In this document: one piece after another, positions 17,605 through 25,394 of the stretch
How the letters are laid out: every line of letters begins with the position of its first letter
Numbering within the stretch: the stretch's first letter is position 1
Origin: Bacteroidales bacterium
GTDB lineage: Bacteria > Bacteroidota > Bacteroidia > Bacteroidales > UBA932
Assembly (NCBI GenBank): GCA_022653735.1
Contig: JALCSU010000012.1
Span: 1-55,583, forward strand
Length of the DNA stretch: 55,583 nt
Direction of reading: 5' to 3'
Program-made: the position numbers and the translations under genes
The notes under the pieces: model-generated
Databases searched by the model: none
What the model saw: only the letters and a program-made list of their open reading frames with translations
Told to the model about the DNA's origin: nothing

Positions 17605-17646
17605 GTAAGTGTCCCTGGTAATACGCCTTTACTTTTTACCGATAAA

Positions 17647-17760
17647 CCCACAGAGCCACTTCCGCTACAACAAGGATTAAGACATGTACGATTCGGCATC
17701 AAGGGAGACTCCTCTTTTCATGGCTCACAAATCCACTTCCACTACAACAAGGATTAAGAC
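17647..17760 (+). CRISPR. Orphan CRISPR relic: two degenerate repeats, one spacer
   Basis: 17647-17683 and 17724-17760 are full-length 37-base copies of the main array's repeat. The first has two substitutions (CCCACAGAG and TTCCGCT), the second three (CTCACAAATCC). The unique sequence between them is 40 bases, like the spacers upstream. The orientation is the same as the main array. Degenerate repeats are typical of the leader-distal end, so this may be the lost tail of that array. Confidence 0.9.
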
Positions 17761-17829
17761 ACTGGTACACGTTTTGGATCAAGTCCAAAACCCTGTGCTA
17801 AAGAATACCCCCCATCATCATAAACGATA

Positions 17830-17995
17830 CTCCCCGTCATCGTGAAATGCAGGGCTACCGGCGAGGCTGTGGTCGATGTGGTTGCAATGTATAATCCATG
17901 TCCTCGCTTAGAAGGACGAGAATTTATGGGCGACGGTATAGTGCCACCGGCTGGCTTGTAATGAAGGACTGCGTCGCCCACCCGGTTTCCAGAAC
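17830..17995. repeat. Dispersed repeat B, copy 1
   Basis: This non-coding sequence resembles 33822-34008: both contain a CCGTCATCG start, CGGCGAGGCT, CTCGCTTAGAAGGACGAGA, and end in GCCCACCCGGTT. They differ by substitutions and small indels. The remaining sequence to 18539 has no gene. It includes a CGTCATCCCGAATTTGATTC-like half-palindrome near 18380. Confidence 0.75.
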
Positions 17996-18539
17996 CAGGG
18001 TTGGCAATGGGGATACGTGTCCTCGGCGCTTATAATGAATATCACCATTGCCTACGATTGTGAATAATCGAAATCTATCTTCAAAGTTTTACAAAACCTT
18101 GTCGAAGATGTGAATAAAGAATCGCATACGAATATTCAAACCCTCCGGAAGAAGTGTCTCGCAGAACGCTGTCGAGGCAGGCTGCACAGAAGTGCCTAGG
18201 GAAGGGCATGTCTCGACATCGAGGCCTCCCAAGAGCCACGTTGTCGACCGGCACACCTTTGCAGAGCCTCCAGAAGGACATACTCCGACAGCACTTTGCG
18301 AATTCCCACCACGCTCATCCCGTACGACCAACACTCTTCGTTCTAAACAACCTCTTCGTCATCCCATACGACCAATCCCGTCATCCCGAATTTGATTCAG
18401 GCTTTGTATTTAGAACGCCCCAACAACCAAAACCAATCAGAAATATCCAATCATAAACCTTTAATTGTCAATACATTCCAAGATTTAACACATTTCGGCT
18501 GCTTTTTGATGCTTCCCAAATTTCCACATATTTTTGAGA

Positions 18540-18551
18540 CATATTTCTGAC
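18540..18551 (+). other. Candidate attachment site, left
   Basis: CATATTTCTGAC occurs here and again at 33700-33711. It lies just outside the integrase-proximal repeats, as an attachment core would. A 12-base match over 15 kb can arise by chance, so this is only a candidate. Confidence 0.35.
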
Positions 18552-18578
18552 GTGGAGAATTTGCGGGGCTTATTTTTT

Positions 18579-18702
18579 GTCACATCGTGCATAGAGTTGA
18601 CAAGGGTTTACAACTGTTTACGATGAGCGACAATTTCCGCTCCGATATGCAGCGACAGTCACATCGTGTGGAAATGCGACAACGGTTGACTGCTGTTTAC
18701 GA
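18579..18702 (+). repeat. Paired direct repeats near the left end (possible arm sites)
   Basis: GTCACATCGTG occurs at 18579 and 18658, and CTGTTTACGA at 18614 and 18693. Both pairs are spaced exactly 79 bases. Such repeats near one end of an integrative element often bind integrase or excisionase. Confidence 0.5.
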
Positions 18703-18761
18703 CCGTTCACCACTTCGGGGATATACAAAGTGAGAAGTGAACAAGTAAACGATAAAGCAGT

Positions 18762-19703
18762 ATGAAAGCAACAAAGAAATGCCAATTTTGCGGCAAACCG
18801 TTTGTAACCCGTAGCGGTATGCAACGGTATTGCAGCGAGGCTTGTCAGACGGAAGCCAAGCGAGCCAGAACAGCGCAGAAGAACAACCTCTTCAAAGTCG
18901 CCCTGCCACTCATGGAGATACAGCATCAGGAGTATCTCACCTTTTCCAAAGCAGCCACACTCATGGGCTGTTCCCGACAGTACATCTATAAACTGGTCGC
19001 CATCGGCAAGCTGAAAGCCTCACGCATCAGCAACCGTATGGCTATTATCCGCAGAGCCGACATTGAGCGGATGCTGGAGGGCAATCCCTATCACCGTATC
19101 TTACCCGGCAGCACCCCTGCACCGAAAAAGTCCGCTTCATCTTCCCAATCCCCCAAAAGGGAGATAAGGGAAAAGGAAAACGATGAAGTGCTGGACTTCT
19201 ATTCCGGTGAGGAGGTGATGACCCTTTATAAGGTAAAGCAGTCGTGGCTCTATACCTCCGCCAAGCGCAACCGCATCCCCATCTGCCGCATTGCAGGAAA
19301 GAACTATTACAGCAAAAGGCATATTGACGAGTTCTTCGGTGTGTCAGTCGATATAAGCAAGATTACCGACTGGCTCCTGACCGAAGAAGCGGAAGAGGTG
19401 TTCGGCATGAAACCGTCCGCACTACGTGCATACGCCTATCGCCACAGGATTCCCACCAAAAGAGAATACGGGCGTACCTACTACTCCAAATCCCATCTGG
19501 ACGAGCTTCGCAGAACCGACCTTGTGAACGATGAACGCTACTACACAGTGGAACAGGTGCAGCAGATTTACGGACTTTCTTCCGCCAACATCTGCCATAT
19601 CGTCAAGGTGAAACACATCGAAAAGGTAAAGGTTGGTGTGAAAAACCTGCTTTTACGCTCCGATGTGGAGCGAGTCATGGCAGAGAGGAACAAACAACCG
19701 TGA
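18762..19703 (+). CDS. Zinc-ribbon and multi-HTH DNA-binding protein
   Basis: The N-terminus has a CxxC and CxxxC pair (CQFCGKPF and CSEACQ), a small zinc ribbon. Three helix-turn-helix_17/excisionase-like segments follow: YLTFSKAATLMGCSRQYIYK, VMTLYKVKQSWLYTSAK and the YYTVEQVQQIYGLSSANI region. The 313-residue protein is encoded immediately before the integrase gene in the same direction, 126 bases apart. It probably regulates integration or excision. Its exact role is not known to me. Confidence 0.8.
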   Translation: MKATKKCQFCGKPFVTRSGMQRYCSEACQTEAKRARTAQKNNLFKVALPLMEIQHQEYLTFSKAATLMGCSRQYIYKLVAIGKLKASRISNRMAIIRRADIERMLEGNPYHRILPGSTPAPKKSASSSQSPKREIREKENDEVLDFYSGEEVMTLYKVKQSWLYTSAKRNRIPICRIAGKNYYSKRHIDEFFGVSVDISKITDWLLTEEAEEVFGMKPSALRAYAYRHRIPTKREYGRTYYSKSHLDELRRTDLVNDERYYTVEQVQQIYGLSSANICHIVKVKHIEKVKVGVKNLLLRSDVERVMAERNKQP

Positions 19704-19829
19704 ACAACCTGCATTATCGGAAAATTATTTCAAAATGATTGTCCGTGACGTTTCTCACGGTTGTTTCACGTTGTTACTTTGCCCCCGAAACGGGAAACTC
19801 CCACAAACGTATTATCAATTAAAATCAGA

Positions 19830-20951
19830 ATGAATATGAAATGCAAGACTGTAACTTTGCGCAAGCGCAAAATCAAGAACGGGACACAGTATTCACTATG
19901 TCTGGACTATTATCCCGGCTACCGCGACAATACCACCATGAGGGTGATTACACGCGAATCCTTGGGCATCTACCTCTTCGCCAAGCCAGCCAACCAGCAA
20001 GAGCGGGATTTCAACACACGCATGATGAAGAAAGCGGAGATACTGCGTAACCAACGCTATGAAGCCATTTTCAACGAGAACCACGGCTTCTTTGACAAGG
20101 CGAGGATGAAAGGCGATTTCCTTGCCTACTTCAAGGAGCTGGCGGACAGGAAAAACACCAAATGGCAACACGTCTACAAGCACTTCGAACGGTTTGTGAA
20201 CGGCAGATGCACCTTTGAGGAGGTGGATGTGGACTTGTGCCGCAAATTTATGGAGTATCTGCTTGATGCTCCACAGTCCATACACACCAACCGGAAACTG
20301 CATATCAACTCCGCTGCCGGGTATTGGTCAACTTTCCGTGCCGTACTCCACACCGCCTATCGGGACAGGAAGATAAAGGAAAACCCCAACGGATTCTTAG
20401 ACCGCATCGAGAGTATTCCGACCATGAGGGAGCACCTGAGCCAAGAGGAACTGATACGGCTTGCCGAAACGCCCTGTGAGGAAGAAGTCTTGAAGAGGGC
20501 GTTTCTTTTCGGCTGCCTTACCGGATTGCGGAAGAGCGATATCAAGCAGCTCACTTGGCAACAGATACAGCCGTACACCAACGGCAAGATGTTCGTGACC
20601 ACCCGTATGCAGAAGACGAAGCAGATAGTACACAACCCCATCAGCGATGAAGCATACAGACTGCTCGGGGAACGGTGCGAGGGGCTTATCTTTGACGGCT
20701 TCAAGGACAAGATGCTACAAGGACCGCTGAAACGGTGGCTCTCGACAGCAGGAATAACCAAGAAGATAACATTCCATTGCACCCGGCATTCCTTCGGAAG
20801 CCTGCATGTGGAAATGGGTACGGATATGGCTGTCATACAAGCCTATCTGGGACACAAGAACATTACCACCACACAGATATATTCCAAAATGGCAGCGCAG
20901 CAGATGTGTGATGTGGTGGACAAGATAACCCTGAAACGCAAGGAAGCATAA
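19830..20951 (+). CDS. Tyrosine recombinase integrase
   Basis: The 373-residue protein has an N-terminal Arm-binding domain (KTVTLRKRKIKNGTQYSL), an SAM-like core-binding domain, and a C-terminal catalytic domain. The catalytic Arg is in TGLRKSDIKQLTW. FHCTRHSFG supplies the HxxRH box, YLGHKN the second His, and Tyr in QIYSKM the nucleophile. ATG at 19830 is preferred over the 19761 frame start, which lies before the promoter-like TTACTTTG at 19774-19781. It is the enzyme expected to integrate and excise this element. Confidence 0.93.
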   Translation: MNMKCKTVTLRKRKIKNGTQYSLCLDYYPGYRDNTTMRVITRESLGIYLFAKPANQQERDFNTRMMKKAEILRNQRYEAIFNENHGFFDKARMKGDFLAYFKELADRKNTKWQHVYKHFERFVNGRCTFEEVDVDLCRKFMEYLLDAPQSIHTNRKLHINSAAGYWSTFRAVLHTAYRDRKIKENPNGFLDRIESIPTMREHLSQEELIRLAETPCEEEVLKRAFLFGCLTGLRKSDIKQLTWQQIQPYTNGKMFVTTRMQKTKQIVHNPISDEAYRLLGERCEGLIFDGFKDKMLQGPLKRWLSTAGITKKITFHCTRHSFGSLHVEMGTDMAVIQAYLGHKNITTTQIYSKMAAQQMCDVVDKITLKRKEA

Positions 20952-20977
20952 GGCGGTTATAAGCAGACGGAATTTCG

Positions 20978-21017
20978 GAGGGAGCGGTCAAGGCATTATT
21001 ACGCCCACCGCTCCCTC
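20978..21017 (+). terminator. Hairpin after the integrase gene
   Basis: GAGGGAGCGGT (20978-20988) pairs perfectly with ACCGCTCCCTC (21007-21017) across an 18-base loop. A short TGTTTCC follows rather than a clean T-tract. Confidence 0.65.
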
Positions 21018-21139
21018 TGTTTCCATCCCTACAAGCCATCAGAGTATGATAATTGAGTATGATTTTGGCAATTTGGTGAAAAACGCTGAAAAAGAACCCT
21101 CTGACTACGGGTAATGAATAATAATCAGAAGAATAGCAT

Positions 21140-21147
21140 TAACTTTG
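21140..21147 (+). promoter_or_regulatory. -7 element for the 21188 gene
   Basis: TAACTTTG fits TAnnTTTG and lies 40 bases before the ATG at 21188. No convincing -33 element is seen. Confidence 0.5.
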
Positions 21148-21187
21148 CACAAAATTCAGACAGTAACCAGTAATACCCGAACAGAAT

Positions 21188-22009
21188 ATGGATTCATCCG
21201 TCAAAGACAAACATATCATTTTAGGCTTCATCGGCTTTACCATCTGCCTAATCTCATTCTTTATAACGCTTATCGTTGCCGAGAGTTTCAACCAGGACAA
21301 CTTTGTAAGGCTGATAGTATTCTTGTGCAGCAATCTGTTGGGCTGGCTGTTCTACTTATCCTTCCAGACAATTATCTTTGACACTTACCAGCTTTACAAA
21401 ATCAAATCCGGCAAAAAGGAGGCAAAAGAGATTACTACGGAAGCCGTAGCCTTGCAGGAAAAAGAACCGCAGAATACAATAGAACCTGTAACGCAGATAG
21501 CGGAAGAGGCAAGCTCCGATGTCCACCCCATAGAGCTGAACATCGATCCGAAGCGTCACGAAGAAATCCGTTCAAGTTATGAAGATGAGCAGGACAAAGA
21601 AAATAAGAGACGCATCCGCATGGTCGTGGAGTATATACATTTCTACATGCCCCGTATCGCTGACGAAGAGACCGTGAACCATGTCTGCAACGAGGTGAGC
21701 AACTGGATGAATAAGAACAACTACAAGCCGAAGCCGATAAAAAGGCGGCTGACACAGGACATCTCCAATATTCCGCTCCGTCATTTCATATGGAACATAG
21801 CGGAGCGTTGCATGTACAAGAGATATTACAATGGGGATAACCGCGCCCGTTTCGTCAAAGAGCTTTTCCCTCGCGAGTTTGCCGAAACGGATATAGCGAC
21901 CATCAAGAACTTTAGGATTGACCCGTTAAAGCCACCGATTCCCATTGACGAACTCGAAGACGGCAAACTGGATTTCCATTATCCGAATGGTTACTTGCAA
22001 AAAGAGTAA
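21188..22009 (+). CDS. Membrane-anchored protein of unknown function from a mobilizable element
   Basis: The 273-residue protein has two N-terminal hydrophobic segments (about residues 10-30 and 40-62). A charged linker (KSGKKEAKEI) follows, then a soluble region (130-273) rich in charged residues with RMVVEYIHFYMPRI and IPLRHFIWNIAERCMY. I recognise similar proteins only as hypotheticals in Bacteroides mobilizable elements. It stands between integrase and the excisionase-like gene, with its own promoter-like element and a hairpin terminator after it. Confidence 0.75.
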   Translation: MDSSVKDKHIILGFIGFTICLISFFITLIVAESFNQDNFVRLIVFLCSNLLGWLFYLSFQTIIFDTYQLYKIKSGKKEAKEITTEAVALQEKEPQNTIEPVTQIAEEASSDVHPIELNIDPKRHEEIRSSYEDEQDKENKRRIRMVVEYIHFYMPRIADEETVNHVCNEVSNWMNKNNYKPKPIKRRLTQDISNIPLRHFIWNIAERCMYKRYYNGDNRARFVKELFPREFAETDIATIKNFRIDPLKPPIPIDELEDGKLDFHYPNGYLQKE

Positions 22010-22076
22010 AAATCATCCCGTCTTTGAGCAATAACGACAAGTAGCCGACACTACTTAACAGCCTGTTTAATAGCGT

Positions 22077-22135
22077 TTCCCGAACAACTTTACCCATCAT
22101 TCACGGTTGGGTATCGTTATTCGGGAATTATTTTT
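22077..22135 (+). terminator. Double-stem hairpin with T-tract
   Basis: TTCCCGAA (22077-22084) pairs with TTCGGGAA (22120-22127), and inside it TACCCA (22091-22096) pairs with TGGGTA (22108-22113). TTATTTTTT follows. This is a typical intrinsic terminator for the preceding gene. Confidence 0.75.
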
Positions 22136-22206
22136 TCGTGGAGGTATTCACGACCCTATCATTGCAGTCCTTTGCGGCAAGTCTTACAAAAGAGACGAAT
22201 CGCAAA

Positions 22207-22581
22207 ATGGAAAAAGTAAATCTTACATTCAATGACCTTCCGGAGGTCGTGGCTCAGCTTCGGGACGAAGTGATGAGCCTGAAAAGCCTGCTTACCGAGC
22301 AGAACAGTGTGAACAATGCAAAGGCTGTGGACACCCATGTCCCCATGTCGGTAGACGAAGCAGCAGAGTATCTGGGTATTCCCAAAGGCACGCTCTACAT
22401 GAAGCTGTCGGACGGGAGCATCCCTGCCACCAAGCCCGGCAAACGCTATTGCCTCTACCGTGACGAACTTGACAAGTGGCTGGAATCCTCCCGGAAGAAT
22501 CCCGTGCCACTGTCCGATGAGGAACTGAACGAGTCCATATCCTCATCGCACCGTCGCAAACCCAACAAACGTAACTGGTAA
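22207..22581 (+). CDS. Excisionase-like HTH protein
   Basis: After an N-terminal helix with VVAQLRDEVMSLKSLL, the HTH_17 domain (residues about 48-100) reads MSVDEAAEYLGIPKGTLYMK and ends RYCLYRDELDKWLES. This is the arrangement of excisionase/MerR-like DNA-binding domains in Bacteroides elements. ATG at 22207 gives 124 residues and leaves a clear start. The RepA-like gene begins five bases after its stop, so the two are co-transcribed. Confidence 0.85.
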   Translation: MEKVNLTFNDLPEVVAQLRDEVMSLKSLLTEQNSVNNAKAVDTHVPMSVDEAAEYLGIPKGTLYMKLSDGSIPATKPGKRYCLYRDELDKWLESSRKNPVPLSDEELNESISSSHRRKPNKRNW

Positions 22582-22586
22582 AAGAG

Positions 22587-23726
22587 ATGGAAGAGGATAA
22601 GAATTGTATCGGCATGATACATGGCGACCTTGCGAGGGCTTCCCAAGTTCGGAGCGGTATGCCGGAGAGTATCGGTGTGATGAGTATCAAGACCGCCAAC
22701 CGCACCATACTCGAAGCATCGCTGCTGCCCACGCCCCGTGCGCTGTGGGACAGTTTCTGGTACGAGGGAGAGCTGTCCTGCCTATTTGCCGACTCCAATG
22801 TGGGCAAGTCCATCCTTGCCGTGCAGATAGCCGACCGCATCGCCCGAACCGACAACGTGCTGTATCTGGACTTTGAGTTGTCCGACAAGCAGTTCCAACT
22901 CCGATACACCAACGAACACGGAAACCTCTACACCTTTCCCGAAAGGCTGTACCGTGTATCGCTTGACTGCAACTCGTTGTTGGAGGAAAATTTTGAGGAA
23001 GCCATTATCGGCAGCATTGAGCAGATGGCATTGCAAACCGCCAGCAAGATTTTCATAGTTGACAACCTTACCTACCTGTGCTGCGCCATGGAGAAAGGCG
23101 ATGCCGCAGGGCGGCTGATGATACAGCTTAACAACCTCAAAAAGAGATACGAGCTGTCCATCCTCGTGTTGGCTCATACGCCCAAACGCTCCTTGGACTG
23201 TCCTATCACCTCCAACGACCTTGCAGGAAGCAAGCGGCTATACAACTTCTTTGACAGTGTTTTTGCCATCGGCAAGAGTGCGCAGGATGGCGGGCTTCGT
23301 TATGTGAAGCAGTTGAAAGTTCGCTACGGTACATACTCATACGATGCTGACAATGTAATCATCTATGAGATTGAAAAGGTGGATGCCTTCCTACAGTTCG
23401 TACATAGGGGATATTCCACGGAAAAGGAACATCTGAAAAAGTTGGGCGAAAATGAATCGAGCCAAAGGGACTGCCTGATATTACAACTGTCCCAATCGGG
23501 CAGGTCAGTAAGGGAGATAGCCTCACAGGTGAATTGCGGCAAATCCACAGTCAGCCGGATTATCCAGCGCAACAAGGATAGCGATAAGACGGCTGTCCCA
23601 AGTGTCCCACCGTCCCAACCCACGGCAAGTGGGACAACGGGACAGGATGGGACAGTCGGGACAATCAAGGAAGTAATGCAAGCGGAACTGTTTACAGGAA
23701 ATGATAATACAGAGGATAAGCTATGA
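22587..23726 (+). CDS. RepA-like replicative ATPase
   Basis: The 379-residue protein contains Walker A FADSNVGKSILA (about residues 69-80) and Walker B-like KIFIVDNLTYL, with VLAHTPKRS following. This is the RecA/DnaB-like core of RepA helicases found in mobilizable plasmids and transposons. The C-terminal part holds a short HTH-like stretch (REIASQVNCGKSTVSRII) and a Pro/Thr-rich tail encoded by the GTCCCA repeats. It probably unwinds the circular form during replication. Its last bases overlap the following small ORF (ATGA-type). Confidence 0.85.
   Translation: MEEDKNCIGMIHGDLARASQVRSGMPESIGVMSIKTANRTILEASLLPTPRALWDSFWYEGELSCLFADSNVGKSILAVQIADRIARTDNVLYLDFELSDKQFQLRYTNEHGNLYTFPERLYRVSLDCNSLLEENFEEAIIGSIEQMALQTASKIFIVDNLTYLCCAMEKGDAAGRLMIQLNNLKKRYELSILVLAHTPKRSLDCPITSNDLAGSKRLYNFFDSVFAIGKSAQDGGLRYVKQLKVRYGTYSYDADNVIIYEIEKVDAFLQFVHRGYSTEKEHLKKLGENESSQRDCLILQLSQSGRSVREIASQVNCGKSTVSRIIQRNKDSDKTAVPSVPPSQPTASGTTGQDGTVGTIKEVMQAELFTGNDNTEDKL
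23591..23666 (+). repeat. GTCCCA/GGGAC repeat cluster 1
   Basis: Three GTCCCA units are followed, across a short spacer, by four GGGAC(A) units in about 75 bases, allowing a long imperfect hairpin. It overlaps the 3' end of the RepA-like gene. Confidence 0.75.
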
Positions 23727-23950
23727 AAGGTCTTATTACACATACCGTTATAAAAGGTAATAGCTTCATTTACGGGATAAGCAACCCTGCAAACAGAAGC
23801 GTTATTTCTCAAAACATTCCAAGTGTCCCAAGGTGTCCCACTGTCCCACGCCCTGTGAGCCGGGACAGTGGGACAGGACGGGACAGCACAATAACCAACG
23901 GAAAAAGAAAGGAGGCAGACAATGAGCAACTATTCGTTACAGAGATATAA
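23723..23950 (+). CDS. Possible small protein between repA-like and primase genes
   Basis: A 75-residue frame starts with ATG overlapping the previous stop and runs 29 bases into the primase gene. No domain is recognisable, and much of its length is encoded by the second GTCCCA repeat cluster. Coupled start and stop make translation possible, but it could be an accident. Confidence 0.3.
   Translation: MKGLITHTVIKGNSFIYGISNPANRSVISQNIPSVPRCPTVPRPVSRDSGTGRDSTITNGKRKEADNEQLFVTEI
23818..23888 (+). repeat. GTCCCA/GGGAC repeat cluster 2
   Basis: As cluster 1: three GTCCCA-type units, a GC-rich loop, then three GGGACA-type units. The arms can pair as CTGTCCC with GGGACAG. Confidence 0.75.
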
Positions 23951-25021
23951 AGGAACGGCTACACGGCACATTTGCCCGAATTGTGGCGACAGACATTCCT
24001 TTGCCTATTATGTAGATGAGCAGAACATACCTCTTCACCCAACGGTCGGCAGATGTAATCATGAAAGCGGTTGTGGGTATCACTACACCCCCAAGCAATA
24101 CTTTCAGGATCATCCCGAATGTCGTACAACAAAGGATTTCTCTTTTGGTGGGCAAAGAGTGGAACAAAAGCCCAGACAGGTATCACAGCCGAGTGCCGTA
24201 GGTTACATACCATCCCATTATGTGGAGAAATCGAAAAGCGTTCACAGCAACTTCTTCCGTTTCCTTTCCACGCTCCTTACCGCCTATTACGGCAGCAAGG
24301 CAAGAGAAGTATTGACCCGGTTGTTGGAAGAATACCGTTTGGGGGCTACCCGTGACGGGGCTGTCATCTTCTGGCAGATAGACCGCAACAACAAGGTACG
24401 TACAGGCAAGGTAATGCATTACAATCCCGAAGACGGACACCGTATCAAAGGAGGGCTGACATCGGCAGTGAACTGGATACACAGCATACTGAAAAAGCAA
24501 CAGATTTTGCCGGAGGAGTGGCAGCTCTCCCAATGTCTTTTCGGGGAACATCTGCTAAAAAGCAACCCCGGCAAGGTGGTAGTATTGGTGGAATCCGAAA
24601 AGAGTGCCGTCATAGGTTCGGCTATCTTCCCCGGCTATGTATGGCTGGCGACAGGAGGCAAAAGCCAAATGAGAGAAGAAAAGCTCCGTGCGCTGACCGA
24701 ACGAACCGTGCTTCTCTTTCCCGATGCGGACGGATATGCAGAGTGGAAACAACGTGCCGGGAGCATGACATTTTGCAGGGTATTGTATCTGACATCATCG
24801 AAAGGAACGCCACACCGGAACAAAAGGCTGACCACATAGACATAGCCGACTGGATTATCTACCAGATACAGGAGTGCAAACTCATGTGCACAGCCAACCA
24901 CTTGGTAGAAGCAGAAAGAATCCTCCAACGGATGATAGAGAAGAACCCCGTCCTGCAAAAGCTGGTAGACGATTTAGACCTTGTACTGGTCGGTGCAAGT
25001 CCAATCGGAAGCAGTGACTGA
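23922..25021 (+). pseudogene. Primase/toprim-like protein with frameshift (DUF6371-like)
   Basis: A zinc-binding N-terminus (HICPNCGDRHSF and CNHESGCGYHY) is followed by VVVLVESEKSAVIGS and VLLFPDADGYAEW, the acidic motifs of a toprim domain. Near 24780 the frame is lost: SMTFCRVLYLT continues in the wrong frame, while VSDIIERNATPEQKADHIDI resumes in another frame and runs to 25021. One deleted base explains it. Zinc finger and toprim parts remain intact in the first 285 residues, so partial activity is possible. DUF6371 is a recalled family name. Confidence 0.75.
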
Positions 25022-25071
25022 AACCCTCCCTGACGGCAGGAGAGCGGAAGCCAAAGGCTGTGGTGAACGGA

Positions 25072-25133
25072 CAAGGGCTTGCCCTTGATATAGCCCACTA
25101 TAACTACACGCTTCGCTTTCGTAGTTGTGGGCT
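25072..25133 (+). other. oriT-like inverted repeats upstream of the relaxase
   Basis: CAAGGGC/GCCCTTG (25072-25087) and AGCCCAC plus AACTAC pairing with GTAGTT plus GTGGGCT (25092-25133) form two strong hairpins. They lie in a 370-base gene-free stretch (25022-25394) before the relaxase gene, the usual place of oriT in mobilizable elements. Farther right, an AGTGACCCTCTC motif is repeated. The nick site cannot be read from sequence alone. Confidence 0.55.
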
Positions 25134-25394
25134 CTCCCGAGGGGCTGGGCTTTGCCCCGTCCCACTCATGACGCTGCCCTGAGAACCCGGCAAGGGCTGT
25201 CAGCCCTATGCAACCCGACCAAAGAGTGACCCTCTCTTTGGAAACTCCGCTCAGAGGCTTCCACCCCTAAGAACCCGGAGCAGGAAGTGACCCTCTCCCT
25301 GCACCCTCCGATTAAGGCGATGCCCTAATAACCCATTGCGGTTATGAGCGGACAGCGGAAAAATAATTTCATCAACAAATCAAATTCTAAGAAA

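Noticed and set aside
18154..18456. 100-codon frame before the mobilizable element
   Set aside because: The sequence is repeat-rich, overlaps opposite-strand frames equally well and shows no protein-like pattern.
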